This document shows positions 30,212-39,441 of a stretch of 64,000 nt of DNA, piece by piece. The notes under the pieces are model-generated. The model saw nothing but the letters and a program-made list of their open reading frames with translations, had not been told where the DNA came from and ran no database searches. The position numbers and the translations under genes are program-made. The stretch lies in the NCBI RefSeq assembly GCF_030128875.1, contig NZ_CP124620.1, forward strand, positions 310,001-374,000, written 5' to 3'. Source of the stretch: Stenotrophomonas sp. BIO128-Bstrain (GTDB taxonomy: Bacteria; Pseudomonadota; Gammaproteobacteria; Xanthomonadales; Xanthomonadaceae). Each line of letters begins with the position of its first letter. Positions within the stretch are counted from its first letter, which is position 1.

Positions 30212-31114
30212 ATGATCGCTCGACGACAGTTCCTGCAATGGACCGGCGCGGCCGCCGCGTCTGCATTGGCCGCCACCGCCTTCGCCAAGACGCCGCTGCC
30301 CTCGCCGCAACCTGCCGTCGCGGCGAAAGACTTCGCAGCGTTGGAAGCAGCAAGCGGTGGTCGCCTGGGCGTGACCCTGCTCAACACCGCCACCGGCTGG
30401 CGTACCGGCAACCGCCAGGACGAACGTTTCCCGATGTGCAGTACGTTCAAGTTCGTATTGTCTGCGGCGGTCCTGCATCTGGCCGACCAGGGCACGCTCC
30501 CGCTGGACCGGCGCATCCCCGTGCGCCAGCAGGACATGCTCTCGCATGCGCCGGTGACGACGCGACACATCGGCAAGGATGTCACCGTGCGCGACCTGTG
30601 CCGGGCAACGATGATCACCAGCGACAACCCTGCCGCGAACCTGCTGCTGGGGGTGGTCGGGGGACCGGCCGGGGTGACCGCGTTCCTGCGTGCCAATGGC
30701 GATGCGGTGACCCGCAATGATCGGCTCGAGCCGGAGATGAACCGCTTCACTCCCGGCGACCCGCGCGATACCACCAGCCCGGCCGCGATGGCGGCGAGCC
30801 TGCAGCGCTTCGTGCTCGGGGATGTGCTGAAGCCTGCCTCGCGGCAGCAGCTGGCGGATTGGCTGATCGACAACGAAACCGGCGATGCGCGGCTGCGTGC
30901 CGGTTTGTCCAAGGCGTGGCGGGTCGGCGACAAGACCGGCAGCAACGGGGAGGACACCACCAACGACATCGCCATCCTGTGGCCGCTCGCCGGCGGTGCG
31001 CCGTGGGTGCTGACCAGCTACCTGCAGGGCGCGACGGTGGACGATGCCGGCCGCAACGATGTGCTGCGGCAGGTGGCCGTGATCGCCGAAGGCATCATGC
31101 AGCAGGCCGGGTAG
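30212..31114 (+). CDS. blaL2: L2-type class A beta-lactamase
   Basis: A 300-residue exported serine beta-lactamase. The N-terminus has a twin-arginine leader (ARRQFLQWTGAAAA). Catalytic motifs are all present: STFK (Ser77, Lys80), SDN (137-139), RLEPEMN with the general-base Glu173, and KTG (241-243). The sequence is recognisably of the inducible L2 cephalosporinase group of S. maltophilia, but with many substitutions, so it comes from a related species or a divergent allele. It should hydrolyse penicillins and cephalosporins in the periplasm; the spectrum cannot be judged. It is induced through the divergent ampR. RBS AGGAGA precedes the ATG. Confidence 0.93.
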   Translation: MIARRQFLQWTGAAAASALAATAFAKTPLPSPQPAVAAKDFAALEAASGGRLGVTLLNTATGWRTGNRQDERFPMCSTFKFVLSAAVLHLADQGTLPLDRRIPVRQQDMLSHAPVTTRHIGKDVTVRDLCRATMITSDNPAANLLLGVVGGPAGVTAFLRANGDAVTRNDRLEPEMNRFTPGDPRDTTSPAAMAASLQRFVLGDVLKPASRQQLADWLIDNETGDARLRAGLSKAWRVGDKTGSNGEDTTNDIAILWPLAGGAPWVLTSYLQGATVDDAGRNDVLRQVAVIAEGIMQQAG

Positions 31115-31131
31115 GCGATACCGCCCGGGAG

Positions 31132-31275
31132 GCACCGACCGTTGGTCGGTGCGCACGCCGTAGTGCCGGCCGCTGGCCGGCAACCCATGAAACCGGCATC
31201 GCCCGCAGCCGGCACCGCTTGGAGCCGGCCAGCGGCCGGCACTACCTGGAGCCGCCGGCCAGCGGCCGGCACTAC
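31132..31275. repeat. Cluster of four SMAG-type elements
   Basis: A GCACCGACC hairpin (31132-31152), a plus GTAG element (31160-31181) and two minus GTAG elements (31222-31245 and 31249-31275) fill the 171-bp gap between the convergent blaL2 and ggpPS genes. No other gene is visible here. Confidence 0.85.
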
Positions 31276-31285
31276 CGTTCCCGCG

Positions 31286-33598
31286 TCAGCCTTCGGATTG
31301 GCTGGTGCGCACGGCCTCCAGGAACTCCCGGCCCCAGCGATCCACGTCGTAGTACTCCACGCTGCCGAACAGCTGGCGCATGCGTCCGGTGGCTTCCTCG
31401 TCGGGCATCGACAACGCCTGCAGCAGGCCAGCGGTGAGGTCGGCCGGGTCATGCGGATTGGTCAGCACCGCGCCCTTCAGCTCGGCCGCCGCCCCGGCGA
31501 ATTCGCTGAGCACCAGCACGCCGTTGCTGCCCTCGATCCCCTGCGTGGCCACGAACTCCTTGGACACCAGGTTCAAGCCATCACGCAGCGGGGTGATCCA
31601 CATCACCTGCGCGGCGGCGTAATGGGCCACCACTTCTTCGAACGGCAGCGCCTGGGCGAAGAAGCGCACCGGCGTCCAGTCCAGCCGCGAGAAGCGCCCG
31701 TTGATCCGCCCCACCGCCTGCTCGATCTGGTTCTGCAGCGTGCGGTAGATGGTCATCTCGCGTGCGGCCGGCACGCAGATCATCAGCAGGGTGACCTTGC
31801 CCTGGCGATCCGGATGCTGTTCCAGCAGGCGCTCGAACGCCTCCAGTTTGGCCAGCGTTCCCTTGGTGTAATCCAGGCGCTCCACCGAGAGCACCAGCTT
31901 GCGCGCGCCGATCTCGCGGCGCAGCTTGAAGATGTCGTTGCGCACGTCACTGCGTGCGAGCACGTTGTGGATGCGGCGCAGGTCGGTGCCCACCGGATGT
32001 GCACCCAGAGCGACTTCGCGATCGCCCACACGCAGGCGCGTGGTCATCGTGTCCAGGCCAACCGCGCACCCGTAGGTGAGGAAGCGCGGGGCGCAGCTTT
32101 CCCACGCCAGGCGCTCGGCCGGCATCGCACCGCGGACCACGTCCACGAAGTTCTCCACCTGGCGCGGAATGTGGAAGCCGATGTAATCGCAGCTGAGCAG
32201 GCTGCCGATGATCTCGCGGCGCCACGGCACCACGTTGAACACATCAGCCGAGGGGAAGTAGGTGTGGTGGAAGAAGGCGATCTTCAGGTCCGGGCGCAGC
32301 TCGCGCAGCGTGGCCGGCACCATCCACAGGTTGTAGTCGTGGATCCACACCGTCGCGCCATGCGCGGCTTCGGCGGCAGTGGCCTCGGCGAACTTGCGGT
32401 TGACCTTCAGGAACACCTGCCAATCTTCCTCGCGGAACTTGGCGCGCTCCCAGAACACATGCAGCATCGGCCAGAACGCTTCCTTGGAAAAGCGCTTGTA
32501 GAAGATGTCCACTTCCTGCTTGCTCAGCGGCACGCGCGCGGCGGTCAGGGTCGGGTAGCGCTCGGCATCCACCGGCAGGTGGGTCTGGAACGGGCCGCGC
32601 TTGGGCTCATCGATGCCCCAGGCCACCCAGGAGCCTTTCTGGCCGCCTTCGAAGAAGCTCAGCAGGGAGGGAATGATGCCGTTCGGCGAACGCGGGGGGC
32701 GCTGCACCAGCACGCCGTCTTCCATGACTTCATCGAAGGGCAGGCGGTGGTAGACCATCACCAGGTCCGCCCCGTCGGCGCGTGCCTGCGCCGGGGGGCG
32801 CAGGAAGGGATCGTCATCGGCAAGCAGGTGGAAATGTTCGATCGCTTCGAGAATGCCGCCACACCCCGGTGCCTGCGCGTGGAAGGTGTGGTCCAGGTCG
32901 GCGGTGGCGGCGGTCAGTGCCGGCTCGGAATCGCCGACGCACACCCCGCGGAAACCGGAGGTGTACATCGACAGGTCGTTGAGGGTGTCACCGGCGACCA
33001 GGATGCGGTCGCGCGGCAGTTCCAGCAGGCGCGCAAGCGCGGCCAGGGTGCGGCCCTTGTCGGTATCCGGCGGCAGGATGTCCAGATAGCGGTCGGCCGA
33101 ATACAGCACATCGCAGCCCAGCGCCTGTGCGGCCGCCTGGATCTGCGAGCGCAGTGGCGCCAGCGTGTCCGGATCACAGAAGTAAGAGCAGCGGCGTTCC
33201 TGCGGCACGTCCTGGCGCTGCAGCGCGGTGAACGGACGCATCGCCGCGGCGACCACCTGCTCACCCGGCCAGTGCGCGTCGATCATCGATTGCAGGGGCT
33301 GCAGCGGCTGCAGGGTGTGGCCATCGACGACGGTGGCGCCGACATCGCAGACCACGTAGTCCGGGCGCGGAATAGCCGGATCGGAGAGCAGGGGCATCAC
33401 CGCTTCCAGGCCGCGGCCGGTGATGAAGATCAGGCGGATGCCGGGGTGCTGGTCGACCAGCCGGTAGAGCCGATGGCGCGCGGCGGCATCGCCGGCGAGG
33501 AAGGTGCCATCCAGATCGGTGGCAAGGATCAGTTGCGGTGCCGGCGGCGCCGGCGGTGTACGGGTTGGAGTGAGGGAGGTCGGTGTCGAAACAGTCAA
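31286..33598 (-). CDS. ggpPS: Bifunctional glucosylglycerol-phosphate phosphatase/synthase (GgpPS)
   Basis: A 770-residue two-domain enzyme. The N-terminal HAD phosphatase-like domain (about 20-265) has ATDLDGTFL with Asp28/Asp30, LIFITGRG and VAGDTLNDLSM. The GT20 domain (about 275-765) has YHRLPFDE, WIHDYNLWMVPATL, ERLDYTKGTLAKLEAF and LRDGLNLVSKEFVATQG. This order matches GgpPS of Stenotrophomonas rhizophila, which makes glucosylglycerol from ADP-glucose and glycerol-3-phosphate and dephosphorylates it. A bifunctional trehalose enzyme is the alternative. It starts at TTG, the only start between the upstream in-frame TAA and the domain, with AAGGA 6 bases before it and TTGA overlap with the ycaD stop. 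Confidence 0.85.
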   Translation of the reverse strand: MTVSTPTSLTPTRTPPAPPAPQLILATDLDGTFLAGDAAARHRLYRLVDQHPGIRLIFITGRGLEAVMPLLSDPAIPRPDYVVCDVGATVVDGHTLQPLQPLQSMIDAHWPGEQVVAAAMRPFTALQRQDVPQERRCSYFCDPDTLAPLRSQIQAAAQALGCDVLYSADRYLDILPPDTDKGRTLAALARLLELPRDRILVAGDTLNDLSMYTSGFRGVCVGDSEPALTAATADLDHTFHAQAPGCGGILEAIEHFHLLADDDPFLRPPAQARADGADLVMVYHRLPFDEVMEDGVLVQRPPRSPNGIIPSLLSFFEGGQKGSWVAWGIDEPKRGPFQTHLPVDAERYPTLTAARVPLSKQEVDIFYKRFSKEAFWPMLHVFWERAKFREEDWQVFLKVNRKFAEATAAEAAHGATVWIHDYNLWMVPATLRELRPDLKIAFFHHTYFPSADVFNVVPWRREIIGSLLSCDYIGFHIPRQVENFVDVVRGAMPAERLAWESCAPRFLTYGCAVGLDTMTTRLRVGDREVALGAHPVGTDLRRIHNVLARSDVRNDIFKLRREIGARKLVLSVERLDYTKGTLAKLEAFERLLEQHPDRQGKVTLLMICVPAAREMTIYRTLQNQIEQAVGRINGRFSRLDWTPVRFFAQALPFEEVVAHYAAAQVMWITPLRDGLNLVSKEFVATQGIEGSNGVLVLSEFAGAAAELKGAVLTNPHDPADLTAGLLQALSMPDEEATGRMRQLFGSVEYYDVDRWGREFLEAVRTSQSEG

Positions 33599-34863
33599 TG
33601 CACTTCCTTATCGGAGTCAGAGGGGAGGGGGTTATCGGGATCCGGCGGTGCGGTGTCGGTCTCGGGCATGAGCTCAAGGGCCGAGGGCGTGGTGCGCAGC
33701 ATCAGCCGGAACCCGACCGGATGCGTGCGCAGGCGCTGGAAACTGAGCAGGCGCGCGGTGGTGAACAACGCCAGCAGCATCAGCACCACCGCGAAGTACA
33801 ACGGCAGCGCAGGCGCGCCAAACCGTTGCATGGCCGCACCGGCCAGTGCCGGGCCAAGCGCAGCGCCCACGCCATGCACCAGCAGCAGGCTGGAGCACCC
33901 GGACAGCAGGTCTTCGCGTGGCAGGTAATCGAGCATGTGCGCCACGGCGAAGGGATACAGGGCGAAGGCCAGCCCGCCGTAGAAGAAGAACAGGCCGAAC
34001 AGCAGATGGGTCTGCAGCTGGATCATCGGCAGCGACGCCACGACGGCGATGCCGGCCGCAGCCAGGCTGAGGGCGACCAGCCCGGTGCGGCGGTCATGCC
34101 CGTCGCTGATATGGCCCAGCGGCCACTGCAGCAACGCGCCACCGGCGATGGCGGTCAGCATGAACAGGGCCACGCCATTGCCATCCAGGCCGACCTCGCC
34201 GGCGTACACCGGCAGCAGGCCCCAGAACGCGCCCATCGCCAGCCCGGACAGGCCGGCGGCAACGGTCGCCACCGGCGCCATCGTGTACAGGCGCGCCAGT
34301 TTCAGGCGCGGCACCGAGGGAATCTCCGGCGGGCGCAGCCGCGTGGCGGTGACCGGCAACACCGCCGCGCAGACCAGGATGGCGGTGAGCATGAACATCG
34401 AGGTCGCGCCGGCGTCGCCGAGCATCAGCAGTACCTGGCCCAGGGCCAGTGCCGAGAGATTGACCACCATGTAGAGCGAGAAGGCGCGGCTGCGCAGCCG
34501 GGGGTCGGGTTCGGCGTTGAGCCAGCTCTCGATCACCGTGTACAGGCCAACCAGCGCGATGCCGGTGAGGATGCGCAGTACGCCCCAGCCCACCGGATTG
34601 ATCCACAGCGGGTGCAGCAGCACCGCGATGGCGGCGAGGGCGGCAAAGAAGGCAAACGCACGGATATGGCCGATGCGGCCGATCAGCGAGGGGGCGAAGA
34701 AGGTGCCGATGAAAAACCCGGCGAAATAGCCGGACATCACCAACCCCAACGTGCCGGCACCGAAGCCGGCTTCACCACCGCGCACCGCCAGCAATGTCCC
34801 GAGCAGGCCGCTGCCGGTCAGCAACAGCGCCACACCGGTGAGCAGGGCGGTCAGCCGCAACAC
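33595..34863 (-). CDS. ycaD: YcaD-like MFS transporter
   Basis: A 422-residue 12-segment major facilitator protein (MSGYFAGFFIGTF, VESWLNAEPDPRLRSRAFSLYM and GHISDGHDRRTGLV are typical of the YcaD/YfkF group). The start is taken as GTG at 34863 because AAGGA lies 7 bases upstream; a TTG further up would add 21 residues. It precedes ggpPS with a 4-base overlap, the same gene pair reported for S. rhizophila. This suggests a role in moving glucosylglycerol or a related compound, although no transport has been shown from the sequence. Confidence 0.82.
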   Translation of the reverse strand: MLRLTALLTGVALLLTGSGLLGTLLAVRGGEAGFGAGTLGLVMSGYFAGFFIGTFFAPSLIGRIGHIRAFAFFAALAAIAVLLHPLWINPVGWGVLRILTGIALVGLYTVIESWLNAEPDPRLRSRAFSLYMVVNLSALALGQVLLMLGDAGATSMFMLTAILVCAAVLPVTATRLRPPEIPSVPRLKLARLYTMAPVATVAAGLSGLAMGAFWGLLPVYAGEVGLDGNGVALFMLTAIAGGALLQWPLGHISDGHDRRTGLVALSLAAAGIAVVASLPMIQLQTHLLFGLFFFYGGLAFALYPFAVAHMLDYLPREDLLSGCSSLLLVHGVGAALGPALAGAAMQRFGAPALPLYFAVVLMLLALFTTARLLSFQRLRTHPVGFRLMLRTTPSALELMPETDTAPPDPDNPLPSDSDKEVH

Positions 34864-35025
34864 GCGTGCGTCCTTCGTGGGGAAGAAGGCGAACGAATCA
34901 CGTGACCGACCATAACACAGGGGCAATGAAGCGCTGGTTGCAGCGGCGCGGATGCGTTGGCAACCCTGTCTGTCGCATCAAGCGCGCGGTTTGCGCTGCC
35001 CGCTCGCGCCCGTTAGGGTGGGGGC

Positions 35026-35661
35026 ATGAACGCAGTCAAACTTCTTCCTTTGGTCGCTGCGCTGGCGATCACCGCCTGCAGCGGCACCAATGACACCGTC
35101 GGGCACGAGGTGTCGATGGCACCGTCCGATGCCTTCATGTCCGCCGTAGCCGCGCACTGCGGCAAGGCGTTCGAAGGCCGCATCGCGGTCAACGAACCGC
35201 GCACCGATGCGCCCGATCCCTTCGAGGGCAAGCGCCTGGTGATGCATGTGCGTGGCTGCGAGGATCCGGCACACGAGCTGCGGATCCCGTTCCATGTCGG
35301 CGACGACCACTCGCGCACCTGGGTGCTGAGCCGCACCGAGAACGGCCTGCGCCTGAAGCATGATCACCGCCACGAGGATGGCAGCCCGGATGCGGTCACG
35401 ATGTACGGCGGCGACAGCAAGCCGCCGGGGACCGCGCAGCGCCAGTCGTTCCCGGTGGATTCGGATTCGGTGGCGATGTTCCGCAAGGCCGACATGCTGG
35501 CCTCCGTGCAGAACACCTGGGCGATGGAAGTGGACCCCGACCAGCGCTTCGTCTACGAGCTCACCCGGCCGGGCGGGCGCCACTTCCAGGTGGTGTTCGA
35601 CCTGACCAAGCCGGTGGCGTTGCCGCCGGCGCCGTGGGGTAGTGAGACGCCGGCACCGTAA
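35026..35661 (+). CDS. Conserved hypothetical lipoprotein
   Basis: A 211-residue predicted lipoprotein: an N-terminal leader with lipobox ITAC (Cys about residue 18), then a compact acidic domain containing LVMHVRGCED, SRTWVLSRTENGLRLKHDHRHEDGS and a late HFQVVFDLTKP. I recognise it only as a conserved hypothetical of Xanthomonads; the His/Asp-rich DHRHEDG segment could bind a metal. It is divergent from ycaD with a 162-bp shared control region and convergent with the triple-DUF3011 gene. Confidence 0.75.
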   Translation: MNAVKLLPLVAALAITACSGTNDTVGHEVSMAPSDAFMSAVAAHCGKAFEGRIAVNEPRTDAPDPFEGKRLVMHVRGCEDPAHELRIPFHVGDDHSRTWVLSRTENGLRLKHDHRHEDGSPDAVTMYGGDSKPPGTAQRQSFPVDSDSVAMFRKADMLASVQNTWAMEVDPDQRFVYELTRPGGRHFQVVFDLTKPVALPPAPWGSETPAP

Positions 35662-35704
35662 CCCCGGCCTCCCGGCGCCGGCCGCAGGTGGCCGGCAACG
35701 CAAG

Positions 35705-35727
35705 GGTGCCGACCCACGGTCGGCACC
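35705..35727. repeat. SMAG-like hairpin between convergent genes
   Basis: Perfect inverted repeat GGTGCCGACC / GGTCGGCACC with a CAC loop. It resembles the SMAG core but lacks a clear GTAG end. Confidence 0.6.
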
Positions 35728-35746
35728 GGGTGCAGGGCTGGGCCGC

Positions 35747-36697
35747 TCAGCGCGCCCCGAAGCGGGCGCGGCAGCCGCCGCTGACCCACAGGCTGCCATT
35801 GCTGTAGCCCCAGCTGCGGCCCTCCACGCAGGCCGTGCCGGACAGCTGCTGGACCAGTGCCGGGCGCCCCTGGCGGTCATCCCACGCGCAGGTCTGCTGG
35901 CGTTTGTCGTTGCTGCTGCAGGTCACGCTGTAGTTGCTGTTGCCACCGCCGCCCCAGTTGCCGCCGCTGTTGCCACGCGCCTCGGCGAACTCGCCGCGGC
36001 AGCCGCGGTTGACCCACACCGCGCCATTGCGCACGCCCCAGGTCTGGCCTTCGACACAGGCCGTGCCGGAGATCTGACGGACCAGGGTCGCGTTGCGCCA
36101 ACCGGTGTTGCAGGTCCGCTCGCGGTTGTCCTGGCTCTCGCAGCGGATGGTCGCCCCGGTGCCGCTACCGCCGCCCCAGTTGCCGCCATTGCCGCGTCCC
36201 TCGACGAATTCGGCCCGGCAGCCGCCGCTGACCCAGACGGTGCCATTGCGCGAGCCCCAGTTGCGGCCCTCGGTACAGGTCGTGCCGGAAATCTGCCGGG
36301 ACAGCCGGGCGCTGCGCCAGCCGGTGTTGCAGACCCGCTCGCGGTTGTCCTGGCTTTCGCAGCGGATCGTGCCGTTGTTGCCGGATCCGTTGCCGCCGCC
36401 ATTCCAGCCGCCGCCGTTGCCGTTGCCGCGCAGCGAGGTGGCGATGTCCTGCTTGATGCGTGAGAAGCTCCAGCCCGAGTTGACCTGGGCCAGGTAGAAG
36501 CGCAGCTGGTCATCCGGGATCCGGCGGCCATTGGACTGGTCGGCGTATTCCTGGGTGATGACCCGGCTGCGGTCGGAGGAGGACAACTGCGACAGATTCT
36601 CCGGGGCATAGGCCCGGGTGCTGATCTGGGCGTGCAGGGCCGGGGCCATACAGGCCAGGGCAAGGGTGAGGCAGGCGGTGCTCAGACGGCGTTGCAT
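35747..36697 (-). CDS. Secreted protein with three DUF3011 domains
   Basis: A 316-residue exported protein with a signal peptide ending near ALHAQIS. After about 90 residues come three DUF3011 repeats (about 109-165, 184-240 and 258-316), each with the pattern C(E/S)S..NR..C.....ISGT.C.EG..WG..NG..WV..GCR, joined by Gly/Asn-rich linkers. The four conserved Cys per repeat suggest two disulfides each. DUF3011 has no known function; the SGTAC.EG.TWG core resembles carbohydrate- or wall-associated beta domains only loosely. A one-repeat relative is encoded at 56 kb. Confidence 0.85.
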   Translation of the reverse strand: MQRRLSTACLTLALACMAPALHAQISTRAYAPENLSQLSSSDRSRVITQEYADQSNGRRIPDDQLRFYLAQVNSGWSFSRIKQDIATSLRGNGNGGGWNGGGNGSGNNGTIRCESQDNRERVCNTGWRSARLSRQISGTTCTEGRNWGSRNGTVWVSGGCRAEFVEGRGNGGNWGGGSGTGATIRCESQDNRERTCNTGWRNATLVRQISGTACVEGQTWGVRNGAVWVNRGCRGEFAEARGNSGGNWGGGGNSNYSVTCSSNDKRQQTCAWDDRQGRPALVQQLSGTACVEGRSWGYSNGSLWVSGGCRARFGAR

Positions 36698-36868
36698 GGC
36701 TACATCCCCGTGCGGTCGTTGGTGCGCGGACTATAGGAATGCCCCCGGTTCAGAGCGTGTGATGCCGGGCCGCGGCGCCCGGATTTGCCCCGCCGGGCTG
36801 GCGGCCGCAGAATAACGGGCTTTCCGGCGCAGCTTGGCGCCGGCACTCTCCTGCGGAGCTTTACCCCC

Positions 36869-38626
36869 ATGCGTACCCACTTCTGTGGCCTGGTCGACGA
36901 GACCCTGATTGGCCAAACCGTTACCCTCGCCGGCTGGACCGACGTTGCTCGCAACCAGGGCGGCGTGGTCTTCATCGATCTGCGCGATCATGAAGGCATC
37001 GTGCAGGTGACGGTGGAAGTCGACAACGCAGCCGTGTTCGCCGTGGCCGCCAGCCTGGGCTACGAGGACGTGCTGCAGGTCGAAGGCGTGGTGCGTGCGC
37101 GGCATGCGGCCAACGACAAGCTCCGCACCGGCAGCGTGGAAGTGATCGCCACGTCGATCACCGTCCTCAACAAGGCCGAGCCGCTGCCGTTCCACGCGCA
37201 CGAGAACCCGGGCGAGGAAACCCGCCTGAAGTACCGTTACCTGGACCTGCGCCGCCCGGAAATGCAGCGCATGCAGCGCACCCGCATCAAGCTGGTGCAG
37301 GCCCTGCGCCGCCACCTGGACGCCACCGGTTTCCAGGACATTGAAACCCCGATCCTGACCAAGGCCACCCCGGAAGGCGCCCGCGACTTCCTGGTGCCGG
37401 CGCGCATGCACCCGGGCGAGTTCTACGCCCTGCCGCAGAGCCCGCAGCTGTTCAAGCAGATCCTGATGGTGGCCGGCTTCGACCGCTACTACCAGATCGC
37501 GCGCTGCTTCCGCGATGAAGCCCTGCGTGCCGATCGCCAGCTGGAATTCACCCAGCTGGACATGGAGTTCGCCTTCGTGCGCGAGCGCGACGTGCAGGAC
37601 TTCGTGGAAACCATGATCCGCGCCATCTTCAAGGAGGTGGTGGACGTGGAGCTGGCCGCCAGCTTCCCGCGCATGACCTGGGCCGAGGCGATGCGTCGCT
37701 ATGGCTCGGACAAGCCGGACCTGCGCATCGCGCTGGAGCTGGTGGACGTGGCCGAACTGGTCAAGACCAGCGAGTTCCCGGTGTTCACCGCGGCCGCCAA
37801 CGATGCCGACGGCCGCGTGGCTGCGCTGCGCATCCCGGGCGGTGCCAGCCTGTCGCGCAAGCAGATCGACGAATACGCCGCGCATGCCGCCAAGTACGGC
37901 GCCAAGGGCCTGGCCTACATCAAGATCAGCGAGAGCGGCGAAGTCAGCTCGCCGATCGCCAAGTTCTTCAGCGAAGAAGCCTTCGCCGCGCTGGTCGCAC
38001 ACGTCGGCGCCGGCAACGGTGACATCGTGTTCTTCGGCGCCGGTGGCTACAACAAGGTCTCCGACTTCATGGGCGCCCTGCGCCTGAAGGCCGGCAAGGA
38101 CTTCAACCTGGTCGCCGCCGGCTGGGCACCGCTGTGGGTCACCGATTTCCCGATGTTCGAGTACGACGACGAAGCCCAGCGCTACGTCGCCCTGCATCAC
38201 CCCTTCACCGCCCCGGCGGTGGACGACATCGCCGACCTGCGCGCGAATGCGAAGACCGCCGTGTCGCGTGGCTATGACATGGTGCTCAACGGCAACGAGA
38301 TCGGCGGTGGCTCGATCCGTATCCACCGCTCGGACATGCAGAGTGCGGTGTTCGAACTGCTGGGCATCGGTGCCGAAGAGGCCGAGGGCAAGTTCGGCTT
38401 CCTGCTCGATGCGCTGCGTTTCGGCGCGCCGCCGCACGGTGGCATCGCCTTCGGCATCGACCGTATCGCCGCGCTGATGGCCGGTACCGAGTCGATCCGC
38501 GACGTCATCCCGTTCCCGAAGACCACCGGCGCGCAGTGCCTGATGACCGGCGCCCCGTCGCCGATCCCGGACGAGCAGCTGGCCGAAGTGCACGTGCAGG
38601 TCCGCCCGCGCGCCGCCAAGGAATAA
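36869..38626 (+). CDS. aspS: Aspartyl-tRNA synthetase
   Basis: A 585-residue class II aminoacyl-tRNA synthetase of the bacterial type. An N-terminal OB-fold anticodon domain ([22 protein letters not shown], about residues 20-42) leads to class II motif 1, motif 2 ([21 protein letters not shown]) and motif 3 ([16 protein letters not shown]). The GAD insertion lies between motifs 2 and 3 (residues ~285-420). It charges tRNA-Asp. The start at MRTHFCG fits homologues; upstream sequence is leader. Confidence 0.95.
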   Translation: MRTHFCGLVDETLIGQTVTLAGWTDVARNQGGVVFIDLRDHEGIVQVTVEVDNAAVFAVAASLGYEDVLQVEGVVRARHAANDKLRTGSVEVIATSITVLNKAEPLPFHAHENPGEETRLKYRYLDLRRPEMQRMQRTRIKLVQALRRHLDATGFQDIETPILTKATPEGARDFLVPARMHPGEFYALPQSPQLFKQILMVAGFDRYYQIARCFRDEALRADRQLEFTQLDMEFAFVRERDVQDFVETMIRAIFKEVVDVELAASFPRMTWAEAMRRYGSDKPDLRIALELVDVAELVKTSEFPVFTAAANDADGRVAALRIPGGASLSRKQIDEYAAHAAKYGAKGLAYIKISESGEVSSPIAKFFSEEAFAALVAHVGAGNGDIVFFGAGGYNKVSDFMGALRLKAGKDFNLVAAGWAPLWVTDFPMFEYDDEAQRYVALHHPFTAPAVDDIADLRANAKTAVSRGYDMVLNGNEIGGGSIRIHRSDMQSAVFELLGIGAEEAEGKFGFLLDALRFGAPPHGGIAFGIDRIAALMAGTESIRDVIPFPKTTGAQCLMTGAPSPIPDEQLAEVHVQVRPRAAKE

Positions 38627-38664
38627 GCCGGGACGCGCCGGCCCCCGGTCGGCGTCGACACGTG

Positions 38665-38693
38665 GCAGGTACCGACCGGTGGTCGGTACCTGC
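38665..38693. repeat. Perfect 13-bp inverted repeat after aspS
   Basis: Arms GCAGGTACCGACC / GGTCGGTACCTGC with a GGT loop, 39 bases after the aspS stop. The core resembles SMAG elements. There is no T run, so termination, if any, would not be classical. Confidence 0.7.
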
Positions 38694-38797
38694 TGCGGAT
38701 CCTGCCCGCCAGGATCGACAGGTTCGCGGGTCGTGGGGCGCCATCGCCGCCACGTTCAGGTAAATTGGCGGTTCTTGCCGATGCCGATGCTCCCGCC

Positions 38798-39331
38798 GTG
38801 ACTCCAGGCCGCTATGCCATCCGCCGCGCCACCCCGGACGACGCCCAGACCCTGTCGGTCCTGGCCACGCGCACGTTCGTGGAAACCTTCGGCTCCCTGT
38901 ACCCGCCCGAAGACCTGCAGGCCTTCCTGGATGAGGCGTACCCGGCGCAGCGCCAGCGCATCATCCTTGAGCACCCCGATTACGCGGTCTGGCTGCTGGA
39001 GCTCGATGGCGTCGCGGTGGGCCATGCCGCCGCCGGCCCCTGTGGCCTGCCGCATGCCGAGGTGCAGCCCGGCGATGGCGAACTCAAGCGGCTGTACCTG
39101 ATCAAGGACCAGCAGAGCTGCGGCTGGGGCAGCCGCCTGTTCGAAACCGCGCTGGCCTGGCTGGAACGGGAAGGCCCGCGCACGCTGTGGCTGGGCGTCT
39201 GGTCGGAGAACTTTGGCGCGCAGCGGTTCTATGCCCGCTATGGCTTCAGCAAGGTCGGCACCTACGAGTTCCCGGTCGGCAGCGTGCGCGACCTGGAGTT
39301 CATCCTGCGCCGCCCGCCCACGGCGGGCTGA
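38798..39331 (+). CDS. GNAT family N-acetyltransferase, paralogue A
   Basis: A 177-residue acetyltransferase fold: IRRATPDDAQTLSVLATRTFVETFG, then LKRLYLIKDQQSCGWGSRLFETAL containing the acetyl-CoA loop (Q/R-x-x-G-x-G/A type), and NFGAQRFYARYGFSKVGTYEFPVG. The substrate is unknown. The GTG start aligns with the ATG of its paralogue at 58.5-59 kb, but an in-frame TTG at 38765 with a weak AGG ahead is possible. It lies between aspS and an esterase gene on the same strand. Confidence 0.82.
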   Translation: MTPGRYAIRRATPDDAQTLSVLATRTFVETFGSLYPPEDLQAFLDEAYPAQRQRIILEHPDYAVWLLELDGVAVGHAAAGPCGLPHAEVQPGDGELKRLYLIKDQQSCGWGSRLFETALAWLEREGPRTLWLGVWSENFGAQRFYARYGFSKVGTYEFPVGSVRDLEFILRRPPTAG

Positions 39332-39441
39332 GCACGACATCGTCATGGCCGCAGCGGCTTCACCTGCCGTTGGCTGGCCCATTTGTCTAATGACGCTGTT
39401 TCCTTCTGCAGGCGCCCCGCCCAATGGGCGAGGCTGACATC

